DNA of 64,000 nt, from assembly GCA_019614645.1 (NCBI GenBank), contig JABWDB010000001.1, positions 21,741,501-21,805,500 of the forward strand, read 5' to 3'. Each line of letters begins with the position of its first letter. Positions within the stretch are counted from its first letter, which is position 1. A model generated the notes under the pieces. The model saw only the letters and a program-made list of their open reading frames with translations, was not told the DNA's origin and searched no databases. The translations under genes were made by a program, and so were the position numbers. Shown piece by piece: positions 1 to 13,700 of this stretch. Origin of the DNA: Stratiolaelaps scimitus (taxonomy: Eukaryota > Arthropoda > Arachnida > Mesostigmata > Laelapidae).

Positions 1-60
1 CCTGTCGAGCAATGCCAATCAAGGTTGAAGTAATTGATAGAGGGACATTGTTGACCTCAG

Positions 61-76
61 CCCCCCCCCCCCCCCC
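61..76. repeat. Poly-C tract
   Basis: Sixteen consecutive C residues are followed, after a four-base ATAT break, by a further C6 run. This is a simple homopolymer that is prone to length error in assembly. No function is inferred. Confidence 0.9.
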
Positions 77-519
77 ATATCCCCCCATAATCCCTAGAAA
101 TAATTCGTAACTACTGTATGAATAAATATCATTGATAGATAGACAACTAAACCGAATTGTATTATTACAATTAACACGGCTTAATTTCGACAAATGCCGT
201 AAATGTATTTCTTTCGTTGAACTTCTTTGGGCTCACAGCAAGAATTAATACTAAGTAAGAATTAAGAAAAAATAATACTCACAGCAATTAACATCTGTTT
301 TGGCAATAGAGAGGCAGCTATCTATCAAACCTACAATCAGCACATGTGAAATCTCTCAGACGATCATTTGCGATCATATCAACGAGCTCAAACGAATCTT
401 GATTAGTTCACACAACGTCCATGATCTCACATCGGAATGCAATCATTGTATTCGCTTATGTCATACGTATCTATGTTCAATAACTATTCTTATTATTATT
501 GTATTCAGACGGAACTGTG

Positions 520-572
520 AGAAAATTTCCCCCTCAAACAAAACCACTTTTTTTTAGAGGGGGAAATTTTCT
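520..572. repeat. Perfect 16-bp inverted repeat, 21-nt loop
   Basis: The arm at 520-535 (purine/AT start, then CCCCCTC) is the exact reverse complement of 557-572. The spacer is A/T-rich and ends in a T run. It could be the remnant of a small foldback element or a hairpin-forming site. No coding or SINE sequence surrounds it. Confidence 0.8.
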
Positions 573-1258
573 TCAAAAGCACGGACACCACCATTTCAAT
601 CTCCATGAAAGTGGGCCGATCCAGTGCAGGGGAGTTGACGTGGATGAAACGCCTCTGCCTGTTAAAACCACCATCCTCTGCTGAGAGTCTAACAAAACCA
701 CTTAAGCTCCAACTTGTGGACAGATTCAATCGATGGTTACTGGATATTTTGATTAAAAGCCATATTGCTCGGCGGTGAGAAGGATCAGACATAACAGCGG
801 TCTGGTTTTATGACTGGAATGCTCCAAATGTGAAACTTATCTTATTGCATATATTGCACAATTCTCTTAGTTTGTCTGATTCACACTCACCGTCTATGAT
901 GCTTCGATCCGACATTTGTGAGGGCTGATGTAGTTCCACACGCGGGAGTTGTGCCTTTCGGCATATCGACATCATTTTCTTGACATCGAATAGCGGGGTA
1001 CTGTCGTCTACTATTCTGTGTACCTCAATATATGTACATATCTTATATGTAGCGCAACGAAATATTGAGACACATAATTTATAATCATGTTGGTGATTGT
1101 GCTTCGATGATCGGTGAGCATTTTTTCCAAATGCGGGTTTCCTCTTCACACTTTTGCCGTCCATCGGTTTTATTTATATCGAGTCGCGGACTAGCTCACT
1201 GCTGCCTTCTGCAGTCATATTGCAGGTTAGTCGAGTTGTTGCGGCAAACTAATGTAAA

Positions 1259-1282
1259 TATATATATATATATATATATATA
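1259..1282. repeat. (TA)n microsatellite
   Basis: An uninterrupted alternating TA run of about 24 nt. It is one of more than twenty such arrays in the window. Confidence 0.9.
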
Positions 1283-1710
1283 ACTGGTGGTAACGATATT
1301 GATGGTAATCAATTGAAATTACTTCGGCCTTTTTTCATGTATACTGATGTATGCTTTCATCACATTCTAAGAAACCAGTCTTACCTGAACATTTTTTTTA
1401 AATATGTATTTTGGAATGCAAAATATATTTAGAAAATAAGAGATATACCAAAACGAAACCATAGCCACACGGTGAGTATTACAGATGAGATAGAGTTTCA
1501 AACAGAAAATGTTCATTTTTGATCTATTGCTTTTAATAATGAATTTAATATCATACGACATATTGTATTTAAGAACTCGCGCAACTACACGACCTTACAA
1601 CGGGTACTACCTACACCTTTATGTGAACGTTTCCGCTCGATAAACGATTAGGGGTGTACTTCCCTCTACGCCCGCTATTAGCGGCCTCACTATATATCAA
1701 CCTCGATATT

Positions 1711-1740
1711 GGTTGCTCCAAAGGGCCTCTATATTGAACC
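1711..1740 (+). mobile_element. SINE tail fragment (degenerate)
   Basis: These 30 bases align with the 3' tail of the SINE at 61.5 kb (61651-61680). They share the GGC/GGT-CC-AAGGGC core and a following TTGAA with a few substitutions. No tRNA-like head is visible upstream, so this looks like a truncated copy. The match is short and the call is tentative. Confidence 0.35.
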
Positions 1741-2863
1741 TACAGATGATGAATGCTTCAATCATGAAGGCAATCATTGTTAATAGATGTGAACATCATT
1801 CGAAGATAACAGGCGAACACCTGGCTCAACCAGCAACAATAAATCAACGTCATCTGCCAGTGTATAATTGTTCTGTAACGACGGTGTTGACTCCAAGATA
1901 AGCATTACCATGTATTTATTGCGTGCGAACGAACAGGTATAGGCCAAACCCCGCTTGGAGCCAGCGTAATAGGAGGTCAAAGCTTAAATATAACTGGGGG
2001 CACTAATCGAAGCCTGCCCTAACCCTGACGTAAGTCTAAAGCATAGGTTGTGTCGAGTGCACTGGTCCTGCAGTCATCCCTATGCTATCGGATAATGTGT
2101 TTCTAGGGGCGCACACAGCAAAACAACAGCTGTTTATGTGCAACCTCCTATAATGCTACAATCAGTAGAAATCTCCGCCTGACAGGTTATTTGCAATGCT
2201 TGTAAAGGAATTGATGTGAGACAGAATAAGAAGTCATTGATTTTGATCATTCATTTGGCAGTTTTGTGGGCCAACAACTGGCCCAAGCAAACGTCCCGCG
2301 GTCTCGAAAGCCAATGGCGCTATGGAAATTCAGCCAGCGTGCTCAGTTGTCTAACGACGACAGGGACCGCTTCACGCGATCGTTCTTTATAACGCAGGGC
2401 ACCGCAAAATATTTACAATACTCTTTCCTTTCACATATATTATAGGAGTAATACCCTCAGGTCACTTGCCGTGAAAGCGTGAAAGACGGGCCGGTGAGCG
2501 CAGATTTGACCTGCCAGCCGCGTTTGCCGACCTTTCCGACATAGCCTTCGGGGACGGTTTATCCTTTACTTTCAGTTGATTGCCATGACGTGTCCGTTTT
2601 TGTTCTCCACTTTTATTTACGTATTCTTTGACTTCAGTGTGTAGTGTCACGAGGGTGTAGTCTGCTCTTTAACGTCCAGATGCTTCAGAGCCACCTGTCT
2701 TAGTATCTAAATTTGACCAGCCCAGAAACTCATGTGAAACATTTGAGTCAATTAATGGAGAGAATCGATTTTACAGGTGTACTCATCAAAAGTGAGGTTA
2801 AGAACAACATTTATTATCTCGAGCTTTATGACCGATTATGCCGAAAGAGCGTTTTGACATAAC

Positions 2864-2892
2864 AAGGCGAAGATTTTTTATCTTCGCGCCTT
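2864..2892. repeat. Short hairpin (AAGGCGAAGAT stem)
   Basis: The arm AAGGCGAAGAT at 2864-2874 is followed by a T-rich loop and a complementary arm at 2880-2892 with a two-base GC insertion. It is a local foldback with no known role. Confidence 0.6.
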
Positions 2893-5800
2893 CATACCTG
2901 GCGTCGGCGCTGTTGTAGTTGGAGCGCGAGTAAGACTTGCTCTATGGCTTGTGTGATGGGCCCACTTTCATTCTGGAAGAGGTTGTGGGCATTCGCCGCC
3001 ATCGCAGCACACCATAGTGTTAGTCAGTGCGAGAAGAGTAGTACCAGTACCAATAGATAAAGAACTCTGTATTAGTGACCAACTCTCGTCGACAAATCTG
3101 TGGTATCTAAGCCGAGTAGCTAGAATGAGACACAATGTTGTCGAACCAAGCGGCTAAGACACGGAAATGGGGAAATAAATCTCCACTGACATTTTCAGGT
3201 AAATATAGCAAAAGCGGGTGACCTTAGATGAAATCCGAAAGGTCAAGCTATTATTCAGAACTTTATGCATAGGTTTCCCTAAGAAACGTTAAAAATGTCA
3301 TTGATTCGGCGAAGCAGTTTAGGATTTTCGAGAAAAGCGCCAGGCCATCTCCGCGTACCCCAAAATGTTAACCACTTCATATAAAAGGTTACGCTTTGTT
3401 CAACGCGTAACGAAGTAATTCGTAAGTATTTGACTCCAAACGAATATAATTGATTATTGTCGAATGCGACAAAAACTGTAATGATACAAGCACCTGCCGG
3501 TAGTGACTGGTTCTTCACATTATCGCAGAATCCATGTGCTTTAGACTGACGATACTTTCCTAGCCAGCGTTCTGTGGGCTCGTGGTTAACTCGATAGATG
3601 AAAATAAATTTGGAGGTGACATACCCCTTTTGCTATAAACTGAAGTCAGAGTCACTGATCAAACAACAATGCTAACAATGAAGATTATTCCATACAATGA
3701 AGTGGCCTGTTGATATCCTAGAAGGAGGGAGACGCGGGCCTTGGGGAACTTGAGAAACAAATGCGCTCGAAGGTCGTCTTAGAAAAGTGCGAAATCTTCG
3801 TGTGCTTTTCGCCTTTTTCGGATGTTCTCTGTGTTTACTTATCAGCTTTAGTAAGCTCGGACACTTGTGGGCGTAGTGAAGGGCAGCCATTTTTACCCTA
3901 GAAAATAGAAATGCCTTCCATCGATTAGTTGTTTATCTATTATATTTGTTCACAGAAACATTATCTTTTTAAAAAAAAGAAAATCTTAAACTCAAGTCGA
4001 GTCATTCACACCTGATCGTTCTCTGGCACTCGCTAGCGTGATGGTGACAAGATAAAAACACTGTAGTAAAAACCTACAGTGTTTCTTACATATGTGCTCT
4101 CCCTTCCTTACGCTCTCCGAAGTCACAAAAATTAGATATAACTAAGGCAAGCCAAGTTTTATTGTCTGGCAGGATTCTGTTGCCTGTCCACGTCGTCTCC
4201 ACACTTTGGACAACGTGGACATACTCGAACGTTCACAAATTGTCTAGTTCTCCAGGTTAGTTTTAGTTCGACAATAGAAACGTACTACCAAGTTAAGTTG
4301 TGCAAGTTATTAAGCATATTTTTATTAATGAGCTTACTGGCCTTGCGAAATTTTAAGATATAAATCAGACCCCATTTTAATGTGTGGGAGAGGTCTGACA
4401 TATTCATTTTGCAAAATCCAGTTAGAATTATTACATACAATATATAATCAAGCACAAGGGACGTTATCGCAATTTTGAAGCATCTGCTTTGTTCAACCCA
4501 CTTGAGAGATACAAATAGCTTCAGCTGCCAGACTTTCGAGTGTGGCATATAGCTAGTCTTCATTGTTTTCTAGACTGTTTCTTAACCATGCATTCGCACA
4601 GCTTTCTTTCGCGTAGATATGTTCAACAAGTACTACATAAACATAAATAAAGTACATATACAATTTTAGGCCCTAAAAGGGAAAGTGTGTTGTCCTAGCA
4701 TAGTAAAGCTGATTCATTTTGCAATTTGTTTATCCGTCAGGGTTGAGCTTCACCATAATTGCAAGGATGTTACTTCGACTCTCGAGCACCGAATAAATGC
4801 ACCATGATGCTGACCAATACAAGCATCAATATCTTGCTGAAGACTTTTTCACTTACCATTTACCAAAGCAGAAAGCTTTCAAAATTCACATACGTAGGGA
4901 GCGCTTCTGTACAGCCGAAGCAAACGGTCGAAGCATATGAACATTAAAAAACTTTACAACTCTCATGTAGTCGATCTGGGGACGCAACATGAGGATCATT
5001 TTGTGTTTTTATTTTCCATTTACGTGCATCCGACTTGTTTTTGAATTTAAATCGACGAGAGGCGCTGTATATTGGGAATTGCAATTGATACGAACGAACC
5101 TGGGCACCTCAGTATTCACCGGCCCCGAAACTCCATAGCAGCAGCCGGGTATTTCTCGGGGTATTAAAATCGGTCTACGGAGGGTTGGCAGAGATATTGC
5201 TTCCGCGCTATGTAGCTCCGATATTTTTGTTATTTGCTGAAAGGCGTTTTAATCTCTAAATAGTCTGCAGTTTGATTTATTTCTCTATATTACAATATAT
5301 AGTGTATGAGAGCAACCGTTCAAAGTCAATATATCAAATTGAACGAGTTCCAAGCCTAGGTCAGTGTTTGTTCTAGGGGACTGAGAAGATCCCAGTTTGC
5401 TTCTACACTAAAAAAAATCTCATTCAAAATTACTGATCTAAAGGGCACAATTAGCACTTCTTGTGGGGACGATGTGGACTACGTAATTAATATTACCAAA
5501 TAATGATCCTCTAATGTATGGCCAATGTTTCGAATCAAGTCAAGACTGAGCCCGTTTATAATATATTTCGTATATTCTGTGTACGTTAGGTTAACCAGCA
5601 AGCTACCCCGTCTGTTCAGTTCTGGACCAAGGGTGAAACTTGGGAGTTTAAAAGTTTGTTTAGCGTACCAGCTCAGAATAGGATCACGGGAGACCCAGAG
5701 TGTATAAACACAGAGTGTATACTACAAGCTTTGTGTGCTCTAGCCATTACTTGTGGTTGTTAGAACAATGGAGACAAATAATTACTGTCGATATTGGTTC

Positions 5801-5902
5801 CAATTGAAGTTTTTTGTGCTGACCCTCCGCTCTTCCCCTAACTGAGAGGTCTCAGCACTTACAATTTACTATCACTATAAGGACCTGCTCCTTTTTGACC
5901 GG

Positions 5903-6041
5903 TCGTGCCTGGCAAGAATCCAAAGTTAAACAGATACGATAAAGAAATCCAAGATTTTCCACTTCTCGCAAGATTTGATCCCAAACCATGTGTCACCCTC
6001 CTGTCTAGCAGTTTAAGACCCTCACAACTAGACCATCAAGG
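5903..6041 (-). mobile_element. tRNA-derived SINE relic (reverse orientation)
   Basis: Read on the minus strand, this segment has a Pol III box A-like TGGTCTAGTTGTGAGG (plus positions 6020-6035) and a box B-like GGGATCAAATC (5972-5982). A body then ends in a TTCTTGCCAGGCACGA block (5903-5921). The same blocks, in the same order and with almost the same spacing, occur in the copy at 61.5 kb. Two collinear diverged copies in opposite orientation at distant sites are what an interspersed SINE family looks like. The tRNA-like head cannot form a good cloverleaf, so it is not a working tRNA gene. Confidence 0.75.
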
Positions 6042-6144
6042 CGTCAGCGCGATCACCTGTCTCGGTGATCTTCGCTACGCGGGGCCCGATGCTGGCTGCC
6101 AAGTCCGACATTTTGTCACGAGTTGCAACACACTTTGCGACGCG

Positions 6145-6188
6145 AAAAATATCCCACCCCTGGTCCTCCCCAGGGGTGGGATATTTTT
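6145..6188. repeat. Perfect 19-bp inverted repeat, 6-nt loop
   Basis: The arm at 6145-6163 (A5T followed by ATCCCACCCCTGG) is exactly complementary to 6170-6188, with the loop TCCTCC between. The plus strand ends in a T run after a GC-rich stem. That resembles a bacterial intrinsic terminator but has no such role in a eukaryote. It lies about 100 nt beyond the head of the SINE relic and may be part of the same insertion or a foldback element. Confidence 0.85.
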
Positions 6189-7749
6189 GCACAGGTTTTG
6201 TATCGAACGTTCGGCGGTTCGCTGGGAACTTCGTTTGGTTCGATGCTGTGCCTGTCTGGCATATTAGTTCATACTGACTCGGCGGGTTTGAGACGAGCAG
6301 CATGGGCACATAATCTGTAATCCCATGATTGGACACAACAAGTAGTTTGACAACAGTACGAAGCTGCAGCCCTCATTCAAAAAAGAAAGACAACGCTGTC
6401 TCTCATCTTTCGACCCCGCGCTGGTCGGTTTTCATCAACTTTTCTTTATTCATTTTTCTTTCTTTCGTCAGCTAGCGTCAGTTGACCTGGCGGCGAGTGA
6501 CCGGGTTGTTGGCACCCACCGGGCGTTGCCAGAACAACTTTCAGCTGCAGCAACATGATGATATTTGTTCAACAGCCTTGACTAAACTTCAATCCCACGC
6601 TTTTTTCACGGCTGGAATACGGACGACATTTTGCACAACGTGAACCATAGCTCTTACGACTAACCCCCAACCGATCTTCTATCAGACATTTATCGGCATT
6701 TACTCGTTTAGCATTGCTACGAGAAATGTCGGATAGGTCACCCGCACTTCCCTGAGGCCACGGCAGTATGTGATTTGGTACGGACGAATGCACAACAGCC
6801 CGTAACAAATAATAACGAATCAGAGACTCGATGCGCTTCGGACGCGGGTGAAAGGGATGAACTCTCCGTTGTGCTAAATCGGATCATAAACTGCCGGATT
6901 AATCTATAAATAATACCCCAGTAGAACTGGTTTCGTCGTTACCCTTGGACCCGTTCAACTTCAGTGATCTAGCCATCTATATAGCCAGCAAGCATTACGA
7001 TAGGTCAGTTTGCTTACGACCTATGCAATTACCTGTATGCTGTCTTTGGGCCACCACGGTGCGGAAGAATACCTATAAAACTGAAAACCTTTGTCAGAAC
7101 TGCAAGAAAAACGTGAGACGACACATTGAGACGTCCTCTCCAAAAGGCACCTATCGCTTTGTCGTTTTGTGGTTCTTGTTGATACCACCTTCCCCTGCCG
7201 CCGGAGGTCTATCACAACTATTAATGCCAGTTCAATTGCTCTATGCCGTTACAGTTCTGTCAGCGCTGTTTTATTTTAAATGTAGTTAAAATTGCAACTG
7301 CAGAGTAATGCAGATAAATAAACCAAATTACAATGATATGAAATGGAAATTTCATGGTGAGCGAGTAATTCGTCTTGTAATTTAATGAACAGTAAGAATT
7401 TTAATTTAAAAAAAAAGGCTATTTGCCAATCTATAGATTATCAGCTACTCGCTCATTTACCTTCGTAATACTGCGTCGACAAAACTGACTGAAAATCCCC
7501 CCTTTTACGATCAGAACTATCTCAAATTTATCCTACACAAAGCTCTGGTAACAGACTCAAGGAAATTCTCAACGTGCAAGCGGACGCCAAATGCCCTCCC
7601 TCCTTCAATACGACCTAAACATGTGAACCACACGCAGCAGTGGGAGTATAATTAGAGCAGTGTGATGTACCCAGTAGTGGTGGCGATCACCGCGAACCAA
7701 ACACTAAAAACTCAAACAAACCAGTCTCAATTAAGTTCATCAGGCCTCA

Positions 7750-10700
7750 AAGACAGCGGCTCTACGTGTCAGCATCAGCAGCAGCAGTCAATCTGTGATG
7801 AGTGCGTATGGTGGCGCCGAGCGGCCAGCGCATTACTGCACTAACCTCTACCAGCAGTCGCTGGCGGTCGTGCAACAATGGGTATTATGGTCGAGCATGG
7901 CACGGCCACAGTCCACTCGCTAATTGCTTATTCACTTTCTTACACTTACTGGCCAAACTAACACTGCCACTACAACGCATGCAAGCCCACAGATCGCGCT
8001 GCTGTCGCTGCGACTACTGCCACTACTGACTACTGCTCAGCGAGGCCGTTGTTGATGCTGTGCCGGCGGCGGCAGCGGCGTCGGCACCACCACCTACAGC
8101 GGCAGCAGACGAACGAATAGTTCAAGCAGCCAGCCAACCAACCAGCTAAGCAGACAGACAGAGCGACAGGCCGAACACCGGAGTGAGCGGGCCTACTTTC
8201 GTTTGCTATCGGGCCGCTGATGCTGCTGCTGGTGGTGCTTCTTCTGCTGTTGCTGTTGCTGCTGCTGCTGCTGCTGCGGGCGCCGACCGCCGATCGTGTG
8301 CCGGTCCATAGCGGACCAACACTCCCTCCTCCATTCTCGCCCTCCCTCCCGGCGTCGCCATCTTTGTTTCGTGAGCGTTCGTTCGGGCGAACGTCGAGTT
8401 TGTTTTCGCTTTTATCAAAACTTTTTGCTTTAGTGCCCGTTTTGTTCGCCCCCCCGCATAAGTTGTCACCAGACAGTGAGAGACAGAATTGCTCCGGGTT
8501 GATGAGTGCAGTCTATGATGGTGAATGGTAAAGAGCACTTCAAGGTACGTCCACTCATCTACTCGCCGACCGACGGTGGGATTCGTTCGGTCAATTATAG
8601 TGCTACGGTAGCTAGTGTCTAACAGAGAACAGTGCATTAGACACAATATCGAATGAGGACGGGCAAACAGACGAGATAAGACGAGAAAAATAACCAAGAC
8701 AATACAGTACACACGACACAAACACACCCACACACAGACACACACAGGCAGACACAGAGACCAACACAAAAACCAAACTCGCAGACACGCACAAAATTTG
8801 CCACCGCTAGCTATTATCATAGTTAGCAATCGATCTGAATAAGCAGCTATATCTGGCCAACAACACTCTACAGGGTAGGGAGGGAGATAGGGAGAGTATT
8901 CCGTCCGCTGTATCCAGCTCGTTTGGGCTCTGTTGAAAATTTGGTCCGTCTAACGAAGCAAGTCGACAAGTTTGTTGTTATGCGTACTCGTTCGTTTACT
9001 GCTGCTGCTGCTGCTGTACGCTACTCCGTCCCGATACTACTTGCCTGTTCGCCTGACTCTCAACCGAACGAGTCTATCTGTGTTCTGTGGATGTGTTGTG
9101 TCTCTGAGAGCGGCATCGCGTCGTGACTACTTTGCTTAGTGAGTGCCTGTGTCGGTGCTGTTTGTGTGTGATTATTGTTTGCGACGGCATCACATCGTGT
9201 GTTGTGGTCGTCGGTCCAGGCGTCTGCCTAGGTGTCCGGCCGAGTTCGGCGATTCCTGAGCGAGCGAGCGAGCGAGCGGTACAAAGATCTGATGTGTTAG
9301 TCAATGTGTTGGTGTAGCTTGGTGAGCTGTTCGGCCGAGTCCTCCACTTGAACCTCGAATTGAACCCCCGCCTAATCTGCTTGCTTGTCCCCACGCCCTC
9401 TGGCCTCATCTCCGATCAGAGAGATCACACCACCATCAGCGGCAGTTGCAGCAGCAGCAGCAACACCACCTTTCTCATCAACTGATCACTATCTGTCATC
9501 TATCGGACGCCAGAGCAATAACAACGACATCATCGTTCCGACGAGCAGTGGCGCAGTGTGATTTTGCTGCTGCTGCTGCTGCTGTTGTTATTGCTGTTGC
9601 TACGGCTTTCGTTACTGCTGCTGTTGCTGCTACTGCTGCTGTGGTGGTGGTGGTGGTGTTTAGCTGTGAACAACAGTAAAGTTGTGTTGCCCTTGTGTCG
9701 AGCTGCTGTGTCTACTCGGGCTATCATCAATGAGTGAGATCTTCCTGGTTAGTAGCAACTAGTATCAGACAGTTTTCTATCGGATACATCCTATGACGCT
9801 CGTGGCCCAGTAGTTCCAGCACGTTGTTCCATTGCTAAGCGACGGTCACGCTGGTTACGAGCTATAGGGGGGGAAGGTTACATAGTTGGCTCGTGCGTTC
9901 AGCTTATGTTCTTGTTATTTCACTGTATTTCGTCGTGCTCTCGTGCCGTCTGTCGGCTGGTGCTGCTGATGCTGTTGTGTTCCTCATTGTGATTTGCACT
10001 TACTGCTCATTGTTGTGCTCGTGCTACCGTTGTTGTTGTTGTTTTTTATTGCCATCCTCCTGCGGAAAGCGCTGGCGACGCAAGCGAGACCCAACGAACG
10101 GTGGCAGGCACAGTGTCATATCGTGTCAGGTAGACTTAGTTCAACGTGCTTATTCGATGCGTGTTGATGTCAACGAGTGGCTGGGTGACGCGCATTTTGC
10201 TGCCGTCTGTTGTCTGTCTTCAGCAACGTTCCAAAAAGCCAAAACTATACGATAAAAGCAACAGCCATGACAGAGTTGGCGGCGGCGACGGACTCATCCG
10301 TCTACAGATTTGATTCGTCGAAATAGAATCGATGTGACTACACTAGATATTAGAACGCTCTGACAGACACCGAGGGAGAGAGAGCGAGAGAGAGAAAGTG
10401 TTTGCCAACGTGATGTGACAACGGTCAGCTAGCTTACTCGTTGACTCGGGTGGCGGCTCCTGTCGTTATGGGTTTTTGTGGCTGTGTGTGGCTGTGATTG
10501 TTCGATTACTTTTCAACTGGTCTCTCGGATCGTTGTTGTCATTTTGATTGTTACAATGATGATGGTGGTGGTGTTGATGATAATTATTATGACGATGTTA
10601 ATAAGTATGTTACGTGTTAATGATTGAGCGGTCGAATCAGGGTCACTGGCAACGGTTGTGACATTGCTTTGATGTCGTCGTCGTCGTTGTTGTTGTTATT

Positions 10701-13700
10701 GTTGTTTAGTGTCGTGGTGTCTCGTAGTGATAGTGGTAGCAAAAGTGTTCGTAGTTATTTTTAGTGATAGTGGCGACGTTAAAAAGTCTGCAGCACTATT
10801 GAGCGAGTGAGTTGGCCTTATGTAAACACAAACCACACACATAGACACACGCCCGCACACACACACAGTGAACAGACGGTCACACATCAGGGAGTCAGAC
10901 CTTTATGTCGCCGTAATCGTTCGCTGTTTGTGTACCGTCCTGTCTTGGCTTTGCGCCTACTATTCTCCTTGTATTGGCTACGTTTCGTATCTGATATCCA
11001 TGCCGTATGTCGTACATCGTGATATTCTATGATTTTGTGCTGTGCTATTGTTATTCTGCGACTTCCTCAACTATTTTGATTAAATTAATTATGTGAAGTT
11101 ATATTATTCCGATGATGTGACGCTGGTAATTTCGTGCTAGTGATTGATAACGTCCCCCGATAGCGGCGGGGCTGTGTCGATCAGCCGGTAGGATTCTTGA
11201 TTCCAGGATTATTCACTCGTTATTATTCATATGATTTTATAAAATTGCCCCATACAATATAAACAGCCGGGTATAGAATGACCGAATGAAACAGGGTAAC
11301 GCCGCAAGATATATGTTTGCTATCGGTGAACTCGTAGAAAGTTCAGCAGTGCCGCAAATATGTCCTCCGCCGGTCAGCAGCTCAGTTTTGCTCGTGGCTT
11401 TTAGCAAAATGATCAGCCTCTGCTCCATAATCCAAATCCACACTCGTCGCGTTTCACCAACATGTTGACTAACCCACACCCACCTGCCTCGTACGGCTGT
11501 CACTGTTTCGGCGGGGCCGAAACTCGTTCACTTTTCGTTACCGCCCTCGTGCAGACGGCGACTGAAGGAGCAGCTAGCTTGCGTTTCTGTGACGGTAGCT
11601 TTGTATGCACGCCGACGTGACCTCATCATCATAATCATCGTGCATATATAATCATATCGTACATTAATCGTTGTGCATGTGCGAGAGGAACAGTATGTGA
11701 TATTGATGTACACTCGTGGACGAATGTGTCCGCTGCAACAGTCAGAATAACGGAACAACAACAACAGCAGCAGCAGCAGCGGCGGGCGGCTGATATTAGG
11801 CGTTATATTTTGTTCATGGTGCACCCGCTCCCCTCATCACGACCCATCGTGTTCGCTGATGCTCCGCGTGCTGTGGCAAGCCGAGCCGACTCGAATCCAT
11901 TGTGTCTTGTGCTGCGGCGGCGGCGGCGGTTGCTGCTGCAGCTGTTTAGTTGCTGCAGATCTCCATGTGTCTTTGTGTGGTATTCTCGTCTGGTGTTGTT
12001 GACTCTGTGTCGATTGTACCGGCGATGTGTCTCGATATGACGATTAGTGGTATCCCCCGCTCGCCGCGACAACTCCAACTCTGACAACTGCTGCCGCTGC
12101 CGCCGGCGCCGCCGCCGCCGGCCGAGGTGTCGAGATGTGGTCCGTTTGTGGTACGCTTTTCGCTCTCCTCGCATGACCGACCGTGCGAGCAGCAGCTGAG
12201 CGTGCGACTATCGGTGCGGTGCGGCCCAACATCGTGCCGCTCCTCGTCGTCATCGCCGATACACTCCTCATTGGTCGGTCAAAATTCAAATCTCAGAAAT
12301 TCGGCCCGCTTCCTTTTTCAACCACCTGCGTTGAGTGTCTTCTTGTTCATTACAGTCGTCGCCGCCGCCGCCGTCGCCGCTTGTTAAAAGTCTACAACAA
12401 CTTTTCGTCTCGGACTTTCGCGTACTAACAAACACAAACGAAAGAACCAATGAACGAACAGAACAACGAAAGCTGTGTGTTTCATTGAAACGATTTGACT
12501 CCTCGACTCGTTCCTACCCGAGAGATTCCAGTAGGTAAAGCTAAACTTATGCATGATGTGTTGTCGCACCGTGTGAGTGCAATCGAATGCGTGCGTGTTC
12601 CGTGGATGGATCTAGGCGTGCATTTCGAGTGAATGTTGATTTGATCGGCCGCCCCGCCCCCAGGCAGCGGAGTCCGACTATTCGCGGTGGAGTTCAACGT
12701 CTCCCCTCAGTCTTACACTTCCTTCCTCTAATTTGGCTTCGGCTCCGATTCTTCGGCGGGGTACCCCGACTGAGTGGATGTGTGTGTGTGTGTGTATGTG
12801 GCGGCTCGTCTGTATACTGGCCGTCAGTGTGTCGGTTAGTTCTGTGAGACTTTGCTTGTCTAAGACCTGTGGCTGCTGCTGCTGCTGCCGCCGCTGCCGC
12901 CGACTCTCCTTGCTGCGGCCCGACGTTGCTGCTACATCTGTTAGCGGGCTGGCGCTTGGCTGTTTCTGTGGGCGCTCGTGCGTTTGTGATAGTCCCTCCC
13001 TCTTTTACTCGGATCGGCCGATCTGTCTGCCGATCTTGTCTAGCTGTGCCATACACACAATGTGAGAATTGTGAGCGTGTCTGGTACGGCTCTGGCGGTG
13101 TCCCAACCGATCTCATAGCATTGCATTGTGGCAGCCTAGCGCAGCCTAGCCAAGCTTCATTCAGCAGTCTGTCTATCGGCTCGCTCATTCAGCCCAGCCA
13201 GCCAGTTAATCTTGCGTTGCTTGGCTGCTGCTAGGCCGCTACCGCGGCCGCCGCCGCCGATACATGACTTTCGACGGACTCCTCCGCCATGGGGGTACCA
13301 CAATTGCATCACAAGTGTAGCTGGTTGCCAACCGGGTAGCCGGCTAGCCAGCTAGCTAGGTACAGAGTGTTCGTCGGATGCGCCGCTATCGCTGCCGGTA
13401 CTTTCGCCGCAGCCGCCGTCGCCACCGCTGGGCTAGCCTAGCCGAGTCGAGTCGAGAGTCGGTCGAACTGCTGCCGCCGCCGCCGCCGCCGCCGTGTGCT
13501 GTCTGTATGCATAGCTGCCGGTTGGGTTCGTTAGCAGCCAGCCTGCCTGCCAGCCAACGCAAACAGCTCAGGCGACGCAGCAGAACTTGTCGCCGCGTTA
13601 ACTCAATGTCGTCGTCGTCGTCGATTTCCGTCACCACCGCCGATAAAGTTAAAGCTGATGATGAATAGGAAGAAGAGTGTTTACGGCGAAAGAACAGCGG

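Larger units (their letters stand above)
1..7600. other. Intergenic DNA without a supported gene
   Basis: No reading frame here shows a recognisable domain, spliced continuation or codon bias. The longest frames (for example a 118-codon minus-strand frame at 808-1164) match no family I know. The region holds a 16-nt poly-C run, a (TA)n array, several short perfect hairpins and SINE relics, which are listed separately. It is probably the distal upstream region of the FUBP-like gene. Confidence 0.5.

Noticed and set aside
808..1164. A 118-codon minus-strand frame with an ATG
   Set aside because: It looks superficially protein-like but matches no family and has no supporting exons or codon bias.
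5905..6277. Overlapping 120-, 102-, 70- and 65-codon frames on both strands
   Set aside because: The segment is the SINE relic with its neighbouring hairpin, which explains the open frames without a gene.
8206..8829. A 207-codon minus-strand frame and similar long frames through 8-17 kb and 42-51 kb
   Set aside because: They run across triplet repeats, overlap frames on both strands, and read as poly-Ala/Ser/Leu/Cys. No domain, splice structure or codon preference supports them.
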